A stretch of 64,000 nt of DNA from Lycocorax pyrrhopterus obiensis (Eukaryota > Chordata > Aves > Passeriformes > Paradisaeidae): NCBI GenBank assembly GCA_014706295.1, contig JACSVZ010000007.1, positions 45,336,975-45,400,974 of the forward strand, read 5' to 3'. The notes beneath the pieces were generated by a model. It was given only the letters and a program-made list of their open reading frames with translations. It did no database searches and was not told the DNA's origin. The position numbers and the translations under genes are program-made. Every line of letters begins with the position of its first letter. Position 1 is the first letter of the stretch. Below, in pieces: positions 49,575-63,334 of this stretch.

Positions 49575-50220
49575 TGTGCTGATTTTGGATGAGGTAGGAT
49601 TCATTTTCCTCATAGTAGTTAGTATGGGCTTACATTTTAGCTTTGTGCTGAAAACAGTGTTGGTAACACAGGGATTTTTTACTTACTGCTGGGCAGTGCT
49701 TCCACAGGTTCAAGGTGTTTTCTGCTCCTCACCCCACCGCACCAGTGAGGAGGCTTCAGGTGCATAATATGTTGACAGGGGACACAGCCAGGACAGCTGA
49801 TCCCAAATGGACAAAGGGATATTCCAGACCATATGTCATGCTCACTAATTAAACTATGGGGAAGGTTTTCCGTGGAGCTGCTGCTCAAGAACCAACTAGG
49901 CATCAGTCAGTTAGTGGTCAGGAATTGTCTTCATCCACATAGCTTTTTTTCCTTTATTTATTTATTGTTGTTACTTTCCTTTTCATTACAATTTATTCTT
50001 ATCAATATTACTGTTGTGGTGGTGATGATGATGATGATGATTATTATTATTATTGCTCCCGCTATTACTTTTCTTTTTTTAAATTTCAATTATTAAACAG
50101 GTCTTATCTCAACCCATGAATTTTCTCACATATACCTTTCCAGTTCTCTTCCCCCCATCCCACTGAGGAGAGTGCATGAGTAGCTTGTGGTACTTAGTTG
50201 CTGGATAGAGTTAAACCTCA
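49575..50220 (+). mobile_element. avian ERV solo LTR, second type
   Basis: Landmarks in order are TTGTGCTGATTTTGGATGAG, CTCATAGTAGTTAGTATGG, GTGCTGAAAACAGTGTTGG and TAACACAGGGATTTTTTACT. After these come CTGCTCCTCACCCCACCGCACC, GACACAGCCAGGACAGCTGA, AAAGGGATATTCCAGACC, GGCATCAGTCAG and an ATT-rich section. ATTAAA (50092-50097) is the likely polyadenylation signal, followed by TCTTATCTCAACCCATGA, CCCCCCATCCCACTGAGGAG and a GGTACTTAGTTGCTGG-AGTTAAACC end. This matches a very common avian LTR type, read in the plus direction. The expected TATA (ATATAAACT) has decayed to ATTAAACT near 49848. The GAT/ATT triplet run at 50022-50055 belongs to the element. No internal genes adjoin it and no target duplication was found. 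Confidence 0.85.
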
Positions 50221-51245
50221 ACCTGTGTTTTTATTTATTTGATTTTCAGCTGTTTACTAACACTCATGACACTGAGTGTTGTTGATGCTCAGCATTTCTG
50301 AAAACCAGGTCAGGCATATTCAAATCCTTAAATGTGGCTTTACTTGTCTAATGCTGACTGTTAGCTGAGATTTACGAAAATGTATTTACTTCTGAAATTT
50401 CCTGCCAGATTGTTTTAAAGCTCCAAACGTTTGAGAGGGAAAATGTGAAAAATTTTGGTAGCTCAGTAAAGGATATGGGAAGGTTGCCATCAACATATAA
50501 CCTTGTCAAGAGCTTGTTAATACCTATTTTTTCTTCCTTGACACCACAGATGTTAGATCTAACCTTTTCTTTCTTTTCCAGCAGTGCTCTAAATTCATCA
50601 TACACAAGCAAATCACTGTTTCTCTGAAATTTGAGACCTTCACATTCCAGATGCATATGAGTAATCTGTAACTTCAGTCTTTATCTCAGAAAAATGCCTG
50701 GTGCCTTAATTAAAACATGCAGAAAAGTTTCCGTTGGCTTCACTGGAAAAGGGGTAGGTCCTTCAGGACTTTGTCACCAACCTTCTGAGTTGAGAAGCAC
50801 CTTTTTCTTTACTCTGTCTTTACAGCAATAATTGTGTTAAGTTCATGAGCAAATCCATATTAATTCAGACCAAGGAAATGGGGACTGAGTGCTTCATCTG
50901 TGATCTCATTGATTGAGAATGGAAGAGCCAGCTGGGTTAGAAAGGTAATTGATTGGAACACTGTCAGTGTACATTTTGTTATGTAGGTCAGTGGAGACAG
51001 GAGTGTTATCACTCATTTTGTTTGCTTAGGCATAATGCACCCTCTAAGTGGCATTGAATAGTAGAAAGGGTTTGCAGCACTCAAACCCATTTATAGAGAC
51101 TATTCTTGTCCAAGACAACAGTAGCTCCAGTCACCAGCCTGCCCAGACCTCCCACTATTCATTAATACTGCTGGCATTGCTATTGGCTAATTAGTCTCCC
51201 CATGCCTGTTGGTAGTAAATGCAAACCCCAAGTGTCTAACAGTCC

Positions 51246-51275
51246 TTTTGAGGATATATATTTTGAGGATATACA
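51246..51275 (+). repeat. 15-bp tandem duplication
   Basis: TTTTGAGGATATATA is followed directly by TTTTGAGGATATACA, differing at one base. Confidence 0.85.
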
Positions 51276-53558
51276 TATATCAGCATATGCACTGCAGCGT
51301 TGCTACTTGGCCTTCTTCAAAGAAAATGAAAACATAAAAGTTAGCTCATCAGATAACACAAAATATGGTGCTGATGATTACTCTATTAAGACATGGCTCA
51401 CTCTACCATGGGTTAAATTTCTCACTATTGGTTTTTGAAAGCAGATTGGTGACTCTCAACTAAAGAACAGTCCTTGAATTACTAGAAGATACACACTGTG
51501 ACCTAAGGTTTTATCCATTTTTTTTGCTGCAATACATCAAGGAGAATGTATTACAAAGTAGAGGAAAGTTGTCTCCACTCTATCTTATGGTTTGGCCCTT
51601 TAAAGTATGGGTTCATTGTCCTGCCAGCTTTAAAAAGACGTCTAATATAGATCAGCTCCCACTATGCTGTTAACTATGAGAGTTAACAAAACGTAAAATT
51701 CCCTCCTTCTCTTTCAAGATTCTTCATGCTAATATATCTGTTTCCCTATCAAAGTCTTGTATTTGTGAAGCATTGATATTTTTTTCCTGTTGGTTACATA
51801 CTAAAATTATGATTTCGTATTCACCTGAGTTTAGAATGACTCCATGGTCCACTGTCATCTAGATCAGGCAGGAATGTGTTTGTGTCAGACCTGATAGTTG
51901 AGCTAGTCTCTACACAAAACAATTGGCTAATGCTTTTCAGAGCTTTTCTGTTAAATATAGTTTCCTGATACTATCACACCTTGTGCCACACTGTTTGTGT
52001 ATCCCTTTGCTGCTCCTGCAATGCCTCATTTCATGCCAGTTTTGTTAAACTTTTTTAATGAAGAGATTTTACATCAGTCAGTAGACTATGGGGAAGGTGG
52101 GGGGTGGGCACTTATCTTCAACGTACTCTCATAGTATTTTACCCAAAGGGTTGTTTTGTAAAGTGCAAAAGTCAATTGACCATTTCCTCTTGCAAGTTTA
52201 CACCTGATTTGGGTCATATATGTTTATAGTTAAATCAGTTATTATTATCTCAATTTAGGATATCCAAATCTGTAAGAATAAACAAAGACGTGTCTGTACT
52301 GTAAGTTTAAGAAGACTAGCAAGAAGAAATAAAATCACCAAGTTAAGGTGGGTGAATGGGTGGGTTATTGCATCCAATCCTTATGACAGAGTGGAATATG
52401 ATCCTACTTTCTAAATCATGGAAGTGGTTTAGATTTTATGCATGTTTTCCCTTGCTTTGTTTTTTGATTGAAACGCCCACTTGGAGGGCTGACTATCTGA
52501 ACCTGAGGCCAGCTACTGGCTCTCCAGTCACATGGGGTGCATACCTGATTCAAATACAGGCTCTCTTCGAGACCTACATTCCTGGGTGTGGGAGTAAACA
52601 AGACTGCTGATGACAGGCTTGGGTAGCTTTTCTGAAATTTAGCCAAAAGCAGGCCCTGGAGTCTCAGAATCCCTGCAGAACCACCATCTTGCTTTCCTCT
52701 GTAGTGTAACACTCAGGTCTCTCCAAGGAGTGCAATAGGTATCTCTTGATTACGTAACAGTCTTGATATGCAAGTACCAGGGAGAAGGAAATCGACTTCC
52801 TCTGCTACACAGACTTTCTATCTGCTTCATTTTGGTGATGGCTCTTAAGTGGAGCAGGTCAGTGTTCTCTGAGTGTTTAAATGAAGTCATCGCACTACAG
52901 TCTTCTTTCTCCCTAGTAATGTCCTATTCTGGTAGCTCTATATTAGCAGGAAAACATCAGCAAACACTTTAGATCCTGCCTAAGATAACTTCATCTTCTT
53001 GTTTCTGCCTAGAGAGCTATTATCTCTGTCTTCTCTCCCCTTTTCCCTTCCTACCCGTTCTCTCTCCCCTCTTCTCCCTCATTTCTTCCCCACCCTGCCA
53101 CACTAGCAATACTAAATGAGTTCATCTTTTTGCAAGTATAAGGATTAAACAAAGCTTTGAAGAGTCAAAGCATCATTAAGACACACCTTTGATCTTAGCC
53201 AACGTGTGATCTCTGAGAGGTGCTCCTTGTATTCCACAGGTATGCTCCACCCATTTCTAGAGAATCTTCATTATGTCAAATTAGAACCCATTTTCCGGCC
53301 AGCGCATGAAATTATGGGCTGTATACACAGAGGCAGCTCACTATGACAGTGAAATAATGTGAAACGATTAATAGCACAGTTTGTCAGAAGTGTAAACTCT
53401 TGTAAATTGTAGCTCTCATGCAGTGCTCACCCTGCATAAAGTATTCCAACACCTTTATATGGATATATAACTGCCAGAGACCTCCTTGGCACCAGGTCCT
53501 GTCCCCTGTAAGAAAACAATTTAATGCAATCCTTTCTGGAAAACTTATACAAACTGAT

Positions 53559-53593
53559 GCTTTACAGATAAGCTTTACAGATGCTTTACAGTT
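53559..53593 (+). repeat. GCTTTACAG short tandem repeat, three copies
   Basis: GCTTTACAG starts at 53559, 53572 and 53583, separated by two to four bases. Confidence 0.8.
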
Positions 53594-54816
53594 AAGATTA
53601 CAATAAATGTAATCTGTAGAAGAAACAAGTAAAATCTAATATGTAATTTGCTGTTATGCTAAAGCATTTGCTTACACACCAGTTTATAGAGAGAGACTAG
53701 TGAAAGGAGACTACGGAAATTATAAATTAAAAAGTAACAATTTTACAACTGTATTTTACAACTGCGCATTACAGACTTTCAAATTTAGCAGTGATATATT
53801 CCCTCAGGGAGAAAGAATTTCAAAGTCAGATATGAAGTTTAAAATTGCACAAGTACCACTGAATTTGATGTGAGTGGAGATATGATGTGAAAGGTTTGAA
53901 AAGCACACCTTCTTAAATTAGCTCCTTGTTTTAAAGAAAAGCTGGCTTTTGCTGGTTTGTCATAAGAATTATGATTATTGATTTTTTTTTGTTTCATTAT
54001 GATCTTACTTTTCTAGTTTGATCATCACTATATATACCATCTTCTTTATAATTCAAATAATTATAAAAATAAAAAGGCACTTATGAAGAAAGTGAGCAAA
54101 CCTATTTTAATTGCTAAAATTTGCTTTCTCATACAATCACCAGCTAGCAGAATCCTAAAATTGCATTGCCTCCAGCTCATTCTCTTGTCTGAGGTATGTG
54201 CTGCACCAGGTCCAGAAAAACTGAGTAAAGGGCCAGACAGATCATGAAGGAGACCATCAGCATAACAACTTTAGAATGTCAAAACAATTAATTTTAATCA
54301 ACTTTAAAAAATATCTATTTATTTTTGTAAGGAGATCCTAATTTTATTCACTGCAAGTACAGCTATCTAACATTAGGAACTTTGGAATTAATGCTTATTA
54401 AAAATACAGCTATGTTCAACCATTTTACCTCTGCTTTTAGATAGTGCAAGTAGTGGAGAACAAAAAACCGTGCTTGTTCATAAACCCTCACACTATAAAC
54501 ATTTAAAGCTGGGTGATACAGCCTCTCTTACTAGTTTTGTGATCATAATTCTCCTCACATTTTTTTTTCATGTTATAAAATGATGTAAATTACTGTTCAG
54601 ACTCACAGTGTCTACTCCAACTTGTCTGAATGTCTGAACACATCGAAGATGCCAGAACTGAAAGATGGAAACCACGTATTCAATGACTGAGTACTTGAGG
54701 CTGAGTAAATGGAAAGGTTTGTGTTTCCCTCTTCCTCTGCTCATTGCAGAGAATTCACACTTGCTCTTTCATGGAAAAACAAGCAAAATAATGGCAATTT
54801 ACAGTCTGCTCAAACA

Positions 54817-54881
54817 GTACAGCTGTTTTTAACGATTAATGTCCGATTAAAAAAAAATAGGTACAGACATTTTTAACGATT
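54817..54881 (+). repeat. 21-bp direct repeat, spaced by 44 bp
   Basis: GTACAGCTGTTTTTAACGAT at 54817 and GTACAGACATTTTTAACGAT at 54861 are near-identical (each continues one more T). The region also holds an unusual number of CpGs for such AT-rich DNA. Confidence 0.7.
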
Positions 54882-57800
54882 TCGCGTCATTCAGATTGTC
54901 CATCCAATTGTAAAGCTCAGCACAATGTTATTGTACGATACAGAAAGAAAGCCTATGTCCTGGATTATTGAACTTTTGAAACCTGTTATTGCCAAACTGA
55001 CACTCTAATCATCTGATGTTAGTGTAAAACTCCTAAGAACGCTCTTTCCAATACTCCTTCATGTTTAGGAGGATACTGCATAGTAACTGGTAAGCCTAGA
55101 AGGCACTTGTCAAAACAAAAATTCTCTCTTTTTTGTACTCACAGAAGTTGCTTACTGTTTTCTTGCATCTAGTCAGTACTACAGTGTAAAAATATGCAAA
55201 TATTTCTTATTCAAAACCACCATGATTTTCTTCTTAAAACCTAATTTATGCATCATATATTCTCATTTTTATCATCAATTATATGCAATATAATTTGAAT
55301 GTCTTATAACTGCCTTTTCTTCTTTCATATTGTAAATTTTTCCTCAGTGTTGTGTGTTGTATTCAAGGTCTGTGGTTGGCGCTGGAGTAGTATCTACATC
55401 TGGTAGGGAGAGTGACAGGTTGAATGCAGACTAGGATCAGATTATCATGCAGTGTAGCTCCAGTCTTATGCTGTAGTTCTTAGGCTGCATAATGCAAAAT
55501 CAAAACTTTTGCCAAGTGAGCTTTATAGTATGTATTTTTTATTATGTATATATATAGCTGCAGTGTTTGGAAGGTCTTGTCATAAGCCATGTATTGAAAC
55601 TGCACTTATAAAAAAGCCAGAGAATAAATTTGGCATAACCTGAAAAGAAATGATGTGAAGTTATGAACACTCATTATCAGCAGGGAGAAACTATAAATGT
55701 GTGGGGTTTTTCGTACTTGCATATTCATTTGACTGAAGACTGTCACAAGGAAAAACAATGACTTTAACAGCGCTATTGTTTGTTACCATGTGTTTCTTAA
55801 TCAAAACAAGTATAGTTACAAAACTGGTCTGTATGAAGCCTTCTTATTAATTTTTTTAAATCCACAGTCAATAGTTTGAAACAAGTGGTCTGGAAAGAGA
55901 CCAGCTTAGGTGTCTGACATGCCCTTAGTAATTAGTTCCCAAGTAGTGTAAAATATTCAACTCCAGCAGAAGAATTTTAATATCCTTTCAACAATTGTTT
56001 TCAAGGGTAACATGTCAAAGCTTAGCACTTTGGATTCAGTTCAGTTGGCCCACAGCCACCTAAAGTTTTGCTTTCCCATCAGTTGGGATCTAACACATGA
56101 GAATGAGCCATGTAGTTCAAGATGAAATAAAATCTATAAACTTACTACTGGTCAGAATTTTGATTTATTTAATATGTTGAAATACAGTATTTACCCTGAA
56201 AAAGTATGTTAGCAAAGAAATAGCCCATGGCTAATAAAATGCAAGATGAAGCACTATTTATTCATACAACAAATCAAATTGTTTCATTCATTCTTCTGTC
56301 AGATTTTTCTGCAAAATTCAGCTAATATCTTTTTTTAAAAAAAATTAAAATTATTTCCTTTAGATGATTTTGTCATGCTTCCTGACTTGTAAACATGTAA
56401 AGACTTTGCTCACTGAAGTCACAGAAAAACAACACATACACTAATATATATTCATATTTGGGAAGTTTGCAAGAGATTGTATAGATGTATTTGTGACTAA
56501 ATTTCAGGTTAAGAAGTCAATATGACTTCTGAAATAACATGTCAGAAATATTTTTTGTAGATGTTAAGTATATGAAGAAACTTCATGGACTCTCCATTTT
56601 GTAGAGAATCAAAATATAAAGAAATCTATGAAAACAAAGGATCAAGTTTAAAAAAATATGTAAGTTCATAAAGACAATGATTATAAGAGTTCTTACTGGA
56701 AATTGGACACTAATTGCTTAATTTTCTTCCTCTCACGTAGTCTAAAGTGATGAAGCCAGATCTTCACAGGTAGTCTTTAAAGAAAACTCCATTATTGCTG
56801 GAAAGAATTTAAATAATGTGATAAATGCTTATTCACATTTCCTTGAAAATCATTGTCTAGAAGAGAGAAGAAACAGGAGAAACAAGAAGAGAGAAAAAAA
56901 AGATAATCTTGCTTTTCCTACCATGGTGAGGACTAATTTTTTTGTTCAGACTGTTAAGGGAGAAATCAAAGGGAGTCTCTTTTATAGCTATAGAGAGTCC
57001 TCTTAGCTGTAGGACTAAAAGTCAAAAAGGACTAGATGAGCATGGGTATCTCAATTAATTACCTTGTCTTTTCTTTTCATTGCTCGTTTTAAAAACAAAA
57101 AAAACCCCCTGTATCTGAACTGAATAGCCCAAAATCAAGACACGATACTTCAGACTTTGATTCCATACATGTCATAAAACTGGTAAATACTTTGTTACTA
57201 CATTCTCTGCTCTTTCTTCTGTCAAAATTAATCTGCAATTTTCCTAGAATCTTAGGTTTTGGCATCTGGCCAGCACCTCTAGATGGGCCACCTGTTGCCA
57301 TTAAGCAAGGGAAAGGTCTGTATCAAAACACTGAAATGCGTATCCAACCACTTGGTCTAGACTTGGACTGCGATTTGAAAACCTTAATAAATCTGAAGAT
57401 TTTAATACATCTGCACAGCCTCGTGAAAGTTTATCTGAAGGGTTATAAAACTCCTAAACTCAAAACTGAAGAGCAAGATGTTAACAGGAGGTACAGGGAC
57501 AGGCAAGATACAAGATACAAACCCAAGAAACTGCTGAGTATTAATCACTTAGCTTTGTGTTCTCTCCTCTGCAAAGCAATGGCTATTTTTCATTCTCAAA
57601 CAGAGAAACCAGGCAGTGTCTCTTCTTAAACTATCATAGTAATTTCCATTCTTCTCAACATTTTAAAATTTCAGACAGAAGTGGTTTCTCTTAGACTTGG
57701 TATTTGGGAATTATTTCCCTGAAGAGGTATGAGGGAATTGACTCAGGTTTTTGCATTAAATTATATGTTTTTTCTCCAGTATGCTACACTTACACATTAA

Positions 57801-60800
57801 GCCTTTAAAGGCTAAAGTTGCATTTGGCTTTTTAAAAAGTTATTTTTTCTAGGATTGTACTTAAAAATATTATTTTGTTAAAAACATATATCCAAAATTC
57901 TTTTTCAAGGGTAAAACATGATCCAACAGTGAAATGATATTCATTTATTCATTTTTAAGTTACTGGGAAAATTGTGGAAAATTAGATATCAGGCTGATTT
58001 TAAAAAAATATATTTTTATTTATTTATTTTGACAATTAAATAAAATTTTCGAAAAGTTCTATTCTTTTTTCATTTCTTTAATGTCAGCATACCATAGAAG
58101 TCATTCTTCAGTCTGTCAGTAATGGAAATCTAGGGTACAATATTATTACAAGCACTGTTAAATATCTGTGTAGCAGTCCACCCCGCCCTACTGTTTTTCA
58201 ATATTTCCAGATGTGCCAAACATCCTGTTTGCATCCATACCACCTCTATTGTTAAAGCACAGTCTATTCAGTGTGTGTGGTATGTTCAGTGGTCCAGAAT
58301 TCCTGGGTATGTAGAATTTGCCAATCATAGATTCTGCTGCATCCAGGATCTCAGATGTGCTATTAGTGCCTTGCAATCACTTAAACAGAGAGCACCAAGA
58401 GAACCTGTCCATTTCACTGTCAAAAGTGCCTTACAAACAAATTATCCCAAGAGAACAAAAGACTGGGAACATACCAAGAATTTTTAAGAAATGAGGTAAA
58501 TAGTTCAATTCTATCTTAGACATTAGCATTCAGAGTGGTAAGACGGCACAAAGATCAATAGAGTTAAAATCTCTGTTTTCTAAAGAAGTCTCTTATTGCC
58601 ACAGATGTGGCAGAATTGTGATCCAAACCACTTTGTATGCCAAGCTACAGTACTTTCTACCACCACCCTGTTGTCTGAACACTTCAAAATTTCTCTCAGC
58701 TGAACTTCTCATGTAATTTCAAGCTTAATTTAACACATCTTACAAACAGACTTAATAAAAGAATGCCATATCCTACAGCAAACAGAGCTGAGCTTATGTT
58801 GTGTGATTGTCTGTTTATCTAAGTAAATTTACTGTGGCTCTCTGGCCCCTACTTTAGATACAAACTATTAGGGACAGTTGTAATTAAGTCATGTTTTAAA
58901 TCTTTCTTTTCCTTCTTCTCAAGCCTGATAAGGCAACAACAACTCTAACCACTGGACCTTGCTTTTCTACACTACAGCTAACTAATTTACTGTCATGTCA
59001 ATATTTAATTTTTATTTGCTTCTGCAGCTCTCTTCTCTCAGTGTTTACCTACAGGCTTTCCCTGAAACTATATCTTTATTAATTTAAGAACTTTCCAAAG
59101 ATTCTTAGCCTTCCAAGTAAGAAACACTAAGTAATTTTTAAGCATCCAAATCTTCCGTAAGTCTCAGAAGCAAAGGTTCAGAAATTGGAAACAAAATAGC
59201 AAGAACAGGTGTTAAACGATGTTCAAAGCAATAATCGTGCAAACAATGGTCTTTTTGCAATATATATTGCAAAACAGTATTGAAACACTGTTTTAAGTCT
59301 TACTTCCAAACTTCAAAATTTGTTCTGTTGATGGGTGGGTATTTTGGCAATGAAAACAGGAAATGTTCCCTGAAGCTGGTCTTAAAGATGCACATCTCAG
59401 ATACTTTCTAATTGCTGATTTTTACCTTTTCAGATAGAATATAAGAAAATCTGTGTTTTCAGTCTGAAGATTTACATTTTGATCTTGAACTTATATTTGT
59501 TCACTGATCTTGTTTTCCTTTTTGCCTAACTAATTGCACTTATGTGTCAGGAGGAAAAAATATGAAAGAAGGGATCAATGATGGTGTGAAACACACCTGG
59601 AGCTGTAAATTAAAACTAATTACATAAATAAAGAACAATAACAAAGTATTTCTGCTCTAATATGCTGTTGAAATGGAATGCCAAGTTTTTTAACAACCTC
59701 CTATTGGATCATATTTCCTTTCAGAAATAAAACATTTATTTCAGGACAGATATAAATTTTCTGATCTAGTTCCACCTCTGAAACTTTCTGGAATCTCAAA
59801 GCAATTAATACATAAAGGTCCTCCTGATGGGAATTTTATTTATTTTTTTTTTAATATCTCAAACTTACACTTTTAAGGAAAGATATGGATATAGCCGTAA
59901 GAGTTGGCTTTACCAGGTGCAACTGAGAAATAAACACAAGAACAGGAATGACAGAGGACCATCGAAATTGAAAAATCAGATATTTACTCATTAAGAAAAG
60001 AAAGTCAATGTAAGTATTGCAAACATAATTTAAAATGCTCAGCATGTTTTAATTTCATTGCAAATTGAGAAGGAAAGGCTTGCATGCTCTGTAACATATT
60101 CATATTTAAATTAAAACATTTACAAAAAAATGTTTCAAATAAATTGTTTTTATCTCAAATAAACTTTCTAGATTTTCAAATCTAAAGAAATCCCAAGCAA
60201 TAATGCCAGCTATAGGCCTCCCAAATGGACAAAAAAAAAATTGTGAAAAGGAAATTTTTTGTGTTAAGAAGAAACTTTTTTTCATTACAATTAAAAAGTC
60301 TGTTTCTTTATAAAAAATTGTCTTCACTGTGGAAGGATGTGCTTTTTAGAGTTCCTTTTGTTATTTTGTTTTGTTGGTGGAGATAATAAAAATATAACAT
60401 AGCAATATAGATATTACATGAACAGGTACGAAGCTTCACAAGGGAACCCAAACTGAACTCAGTAACTGCCTCTGTGGTTCCTTATGAATGGAATGCCTTG
60501 TCTATATCCTGTCCTAAGGTTTGATATTCCAATTTAGGAACCGTGCTATACTACATACTTATGTACTAGCATTGATTCCCACAGCCTTCTCTTAAGTCTC
60601 GAAAGTGTTCATATGACCTAACTGCTGTCAAAACAACTGGGAATAAACAAGGACATTTAGGATGATTTTTTCTAAGACCAGCTACTTGTATGAATAATTC
60701 AAAATTTTAATATATTTTGTCAGTATGGATCCGAAAAAAAAATACAAACATCAGTGCAACATCTTGTGGGACTCCTTTAATGGCAATAGCTCTCTACCAC

Positions 60801-61724
60801 AGAAAAGGATTTTGTGAATAAGATTCCTGAATTAGAGGGAGGAAATGAACAGCAGGGGGAGGAGGAAATTGCAGTGGCAGAAAAAAGTACAATCTAACTC
60901 AGAGAGAAAACTTGTAATAAAACATATTTTCAGCAAAATGAATCTGAATGACAAAGAATCAAATAATATCTGTATGAAACAGGTTATAGAAGAAAGAAAT
61001 TTTCATGTCTAGGATTTACAGGTCAGACTGATGCAATGTATAGAACTGCCTCACAGAGAGAGTGGTAGAGACAAGGACTGAGGCACAGAGACAGGAGTCA
61101 TTAAACTGTCCTTGCTGTAGGGTCGATAAGCAGTTCACTAACATGGCCACTGGTAACTAGTTCCAGTATATGACACTTCGCAAATTGAAAAGGCAGAAAT
61201 TCCTCGTAAATTCTAGCGATGAACACACAGGATACTGGGATTATTTTACGTGTTAGTAGGACATTCTGAGCTACTTGTGGAGAGATAAGTTATTATAATG
61301 CCACCATCAGGAGGCAAGATGAGGCAAGAGGAGACAAGGAAGAGCGGGGAAGAAAAAGAAACCAGCCAAGTCTTCTAGGTAGGCATCTGGATAATAAGTA
61401 TGAACCAAATGAAGCCAATTCAGTGCCCTTCTTGGAACATGTACCTACTTGCAAATTTATTAGTAGAGAGAAATTTAGCCAGATGAACATCTTAAAGCAG
61501 GCTCTTTGCAAGTAATTATTGATTATTACACTGTAACAATATATCCCAAGGCTCACATATTTCGCATTAAAAAAATATAGTATAAGTTGAAAATCAGCTA
61601 AAGTAATCTCTCTCTAACAGGATACGTGTTTATACCTGAATTCTCCTTTTGATTTATCAAAACAGGGAAAAGCAGCATGTGGTTTTATCTATAGCAAACA
61701 GCTTATCTACCAAAAGAACAGCTA
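54882..61724. other. unique AT-rich DNA, no gene seen
   Basis: It includes a 145-residue frame at 57192-57629 with no domain, signal peptide or family resemblance. I regard this frame as chance. No known repeat was recognised. Confidence 0.5.
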
Positions 61725-61945
61725 GCTATTTTTAATTATTAAAATTCTAGCTCCATTTAAATAAAGGCACTAATTGTTCTCTGATGCTTCAATCTGATTA
61801 ATTAAATATATGCAGAATGATTAATTGATTAATCAATTATTTGGTTATTGCAAACTCTCTCCAAATATTTATTTTTACGCTTATCTCTATGGAATAATCA
61901 CTTAATTTTAAATTTCAATGCATTCATTAATGAAGAAAATTAATT
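61725..61945. promoter_or_regulatory. cluster of homeodomain-type TAAT motifs with 18-bp palindrome
   Basis: Several GATTAATT, TTAATTATT and TTAATTGA motifs lie within about 220 bases. They include a perfect 18-bp palindrome at 61822-61839 (TAATTGATTAATCAATTA). Such clusters occur in developmental enhancers, but AT-rich DNA also produces them by chance. Confidence 0.25.
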
Positions 61946-62063
61946 GAATCTTTTGGAATACGTTTACTTTATCTTTCTACCATGAGTTCACCGAGATGTG
62001 TTTTCAGATGTAATTATAAGTAAAAAGGATTACTTAGTTAAAAAAAAAATCATAGAAAAGTAT

Positions 62064-62119
62064 GTATTTCAATATCTAAATAATATAGCAAGTATTTCAA
62101 TACCTAAATAATATAACAA
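62064..62119 (+). repeat. 28-bp tandem duplication
   Basis: The units 62064-62091 and 62092-62119 start GTATTTCAATA and end ATAATATAGCAA or ATAATATAACAA. They differ at two positions only, which makes this a recent slip or local duplication. Confidence 0.9.
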
Positions 62120-63034
62120 GGGCACACAAAGATTCAGACGTATGCTTAAGCACCTGTACTAGTGTGCACAACTGGACATGCAGATGACAAAAGAAAAGGT
62201 CTTCAACAAGATGGGAGTATCTCCTGGTTTCTCAGAGAGTCACATAGATAAAAGCACACTCACTGATAAATCCGACTCTGCCTGAATAATTGCTTTCCAA
62301 ATGTGGTTTCACTTCTTCTCGCCTTTATTTCATTCTTATCATTCTTTGAATGGTAAACAGAATCTGGCCCAGAGCTACCTGTAATGTAATTGTATCCCAG
62401 ATCTGCCCAAATCAGCAGTGAGAAATGGAAATGTATAGAAGTTTAGCATTGACAGAAGTTAATTAAGTACCTTAAACAATCAATTCACTGAGACATTCAT
62501 AGAGATGACTCAGAATGATGTAGAATCTGGATTTGGAAACTGTGCTTATCATTTTTCTGTACACAGAATTGTATGTAAAAGTATAGAAATATACTTTTTA
62601 GAAGAGATAGATCCACTGCATATCCAGCTAATAAAAACCTGTTTTACCTGAAGTAGGTGTTACTTCTCAGTGATTAATAACAGAAAGGAGAATCTGTGGC
62701 ACAGCTTGCTTTCTACTCTGTATACTTGAGCAGCACTTGAGCCGCTATAAAGTGCTCTAAGCTTTGAACCAGAAGCAGGTATCAGATCTTTAACATGACT
62801 ACTATATATGGATATATTTTTTTAAAGCTCTATACTTTTAGGTTGTATTATTACTGAATTTTTCATCAAGGTTGGAGGAGTCAGTCCGAGAAAAATCAGA
62901 ATGATGCTTTAATGAAATTAAAAAACACCCCAACCAACAAAAAACCTGATTATGCTGAATATTCTCAGAGGCTTTAATTTTAAAAAGATAGAAGTGTTTG
63001 ATTACACAATTGTCTATTTTTGCTTTTCGAGACC
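62120..63034. other. unique AT-rich DNA, no gene seen
   Basis: Nothing beyond short frames and small A/T runs. Confidence 0.5.
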
Positions 63035-63054
63035 AAAAAAAAAAAAAAAAAAAA
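63035..63054 (+). repeat. poly(A) run, 20 bases
   Basis: This is an uninterrupted A tract followed by CAACCAAAAAAAACC. No retroposon body was recognised upstream. Confidence 0.85.
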
Positions 63055-63334
63055 CAACCAAAAAAAACCTCCCGTTTTTCTTTCTGGTATACATTCACAG
63101 GAAGAAGCAGTAGAAAGGCAAATTTAGCAAGCAGCAATTTCCAGCACGGGTTCTCTTCAAAGCATATTTAAAATAAGAGGGTGTTTTCTGGCACTCTTTC
63201 CCCTGTCCCATTTCTCCTGATCTCCCAGATCAGAAAAACTGAATGAGTGGTTCAAGTACTGTAAAAGTACCACATGGTCACTCAGCAATGGTAGGAACTT
63301 AGATTATAATTGTTCCTTTGCATTTTTACATTGT

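Larger units (their letters stand above)
50221..54816. other. unique AT-rich DNA, no gene seen
   Basis: It contains a 15-bp duplication (51246-51275) and a small GCTTTACAG repeat (53559-53593). No gene or known repeat is supported. Confidence 0.5.

Noticed and set aside
41219..50220. The two plus-strand LTRs as ends of one provirus
   Set aside because: They belong to different LTR types, and the 7.6 kb between them shows no retroviral gene sequence.
57192..57629. 145-residue frame
   Set aside because: No family resemblance, signal or convincing splice context; the length is within chance expectation for 64 kb in six frames.
61070..61110. ACTGAGGCACAGAGA resembles the complemented MIR core
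   Set aside because: Only about 15 bases match and the flanks do not follow the MIR order.
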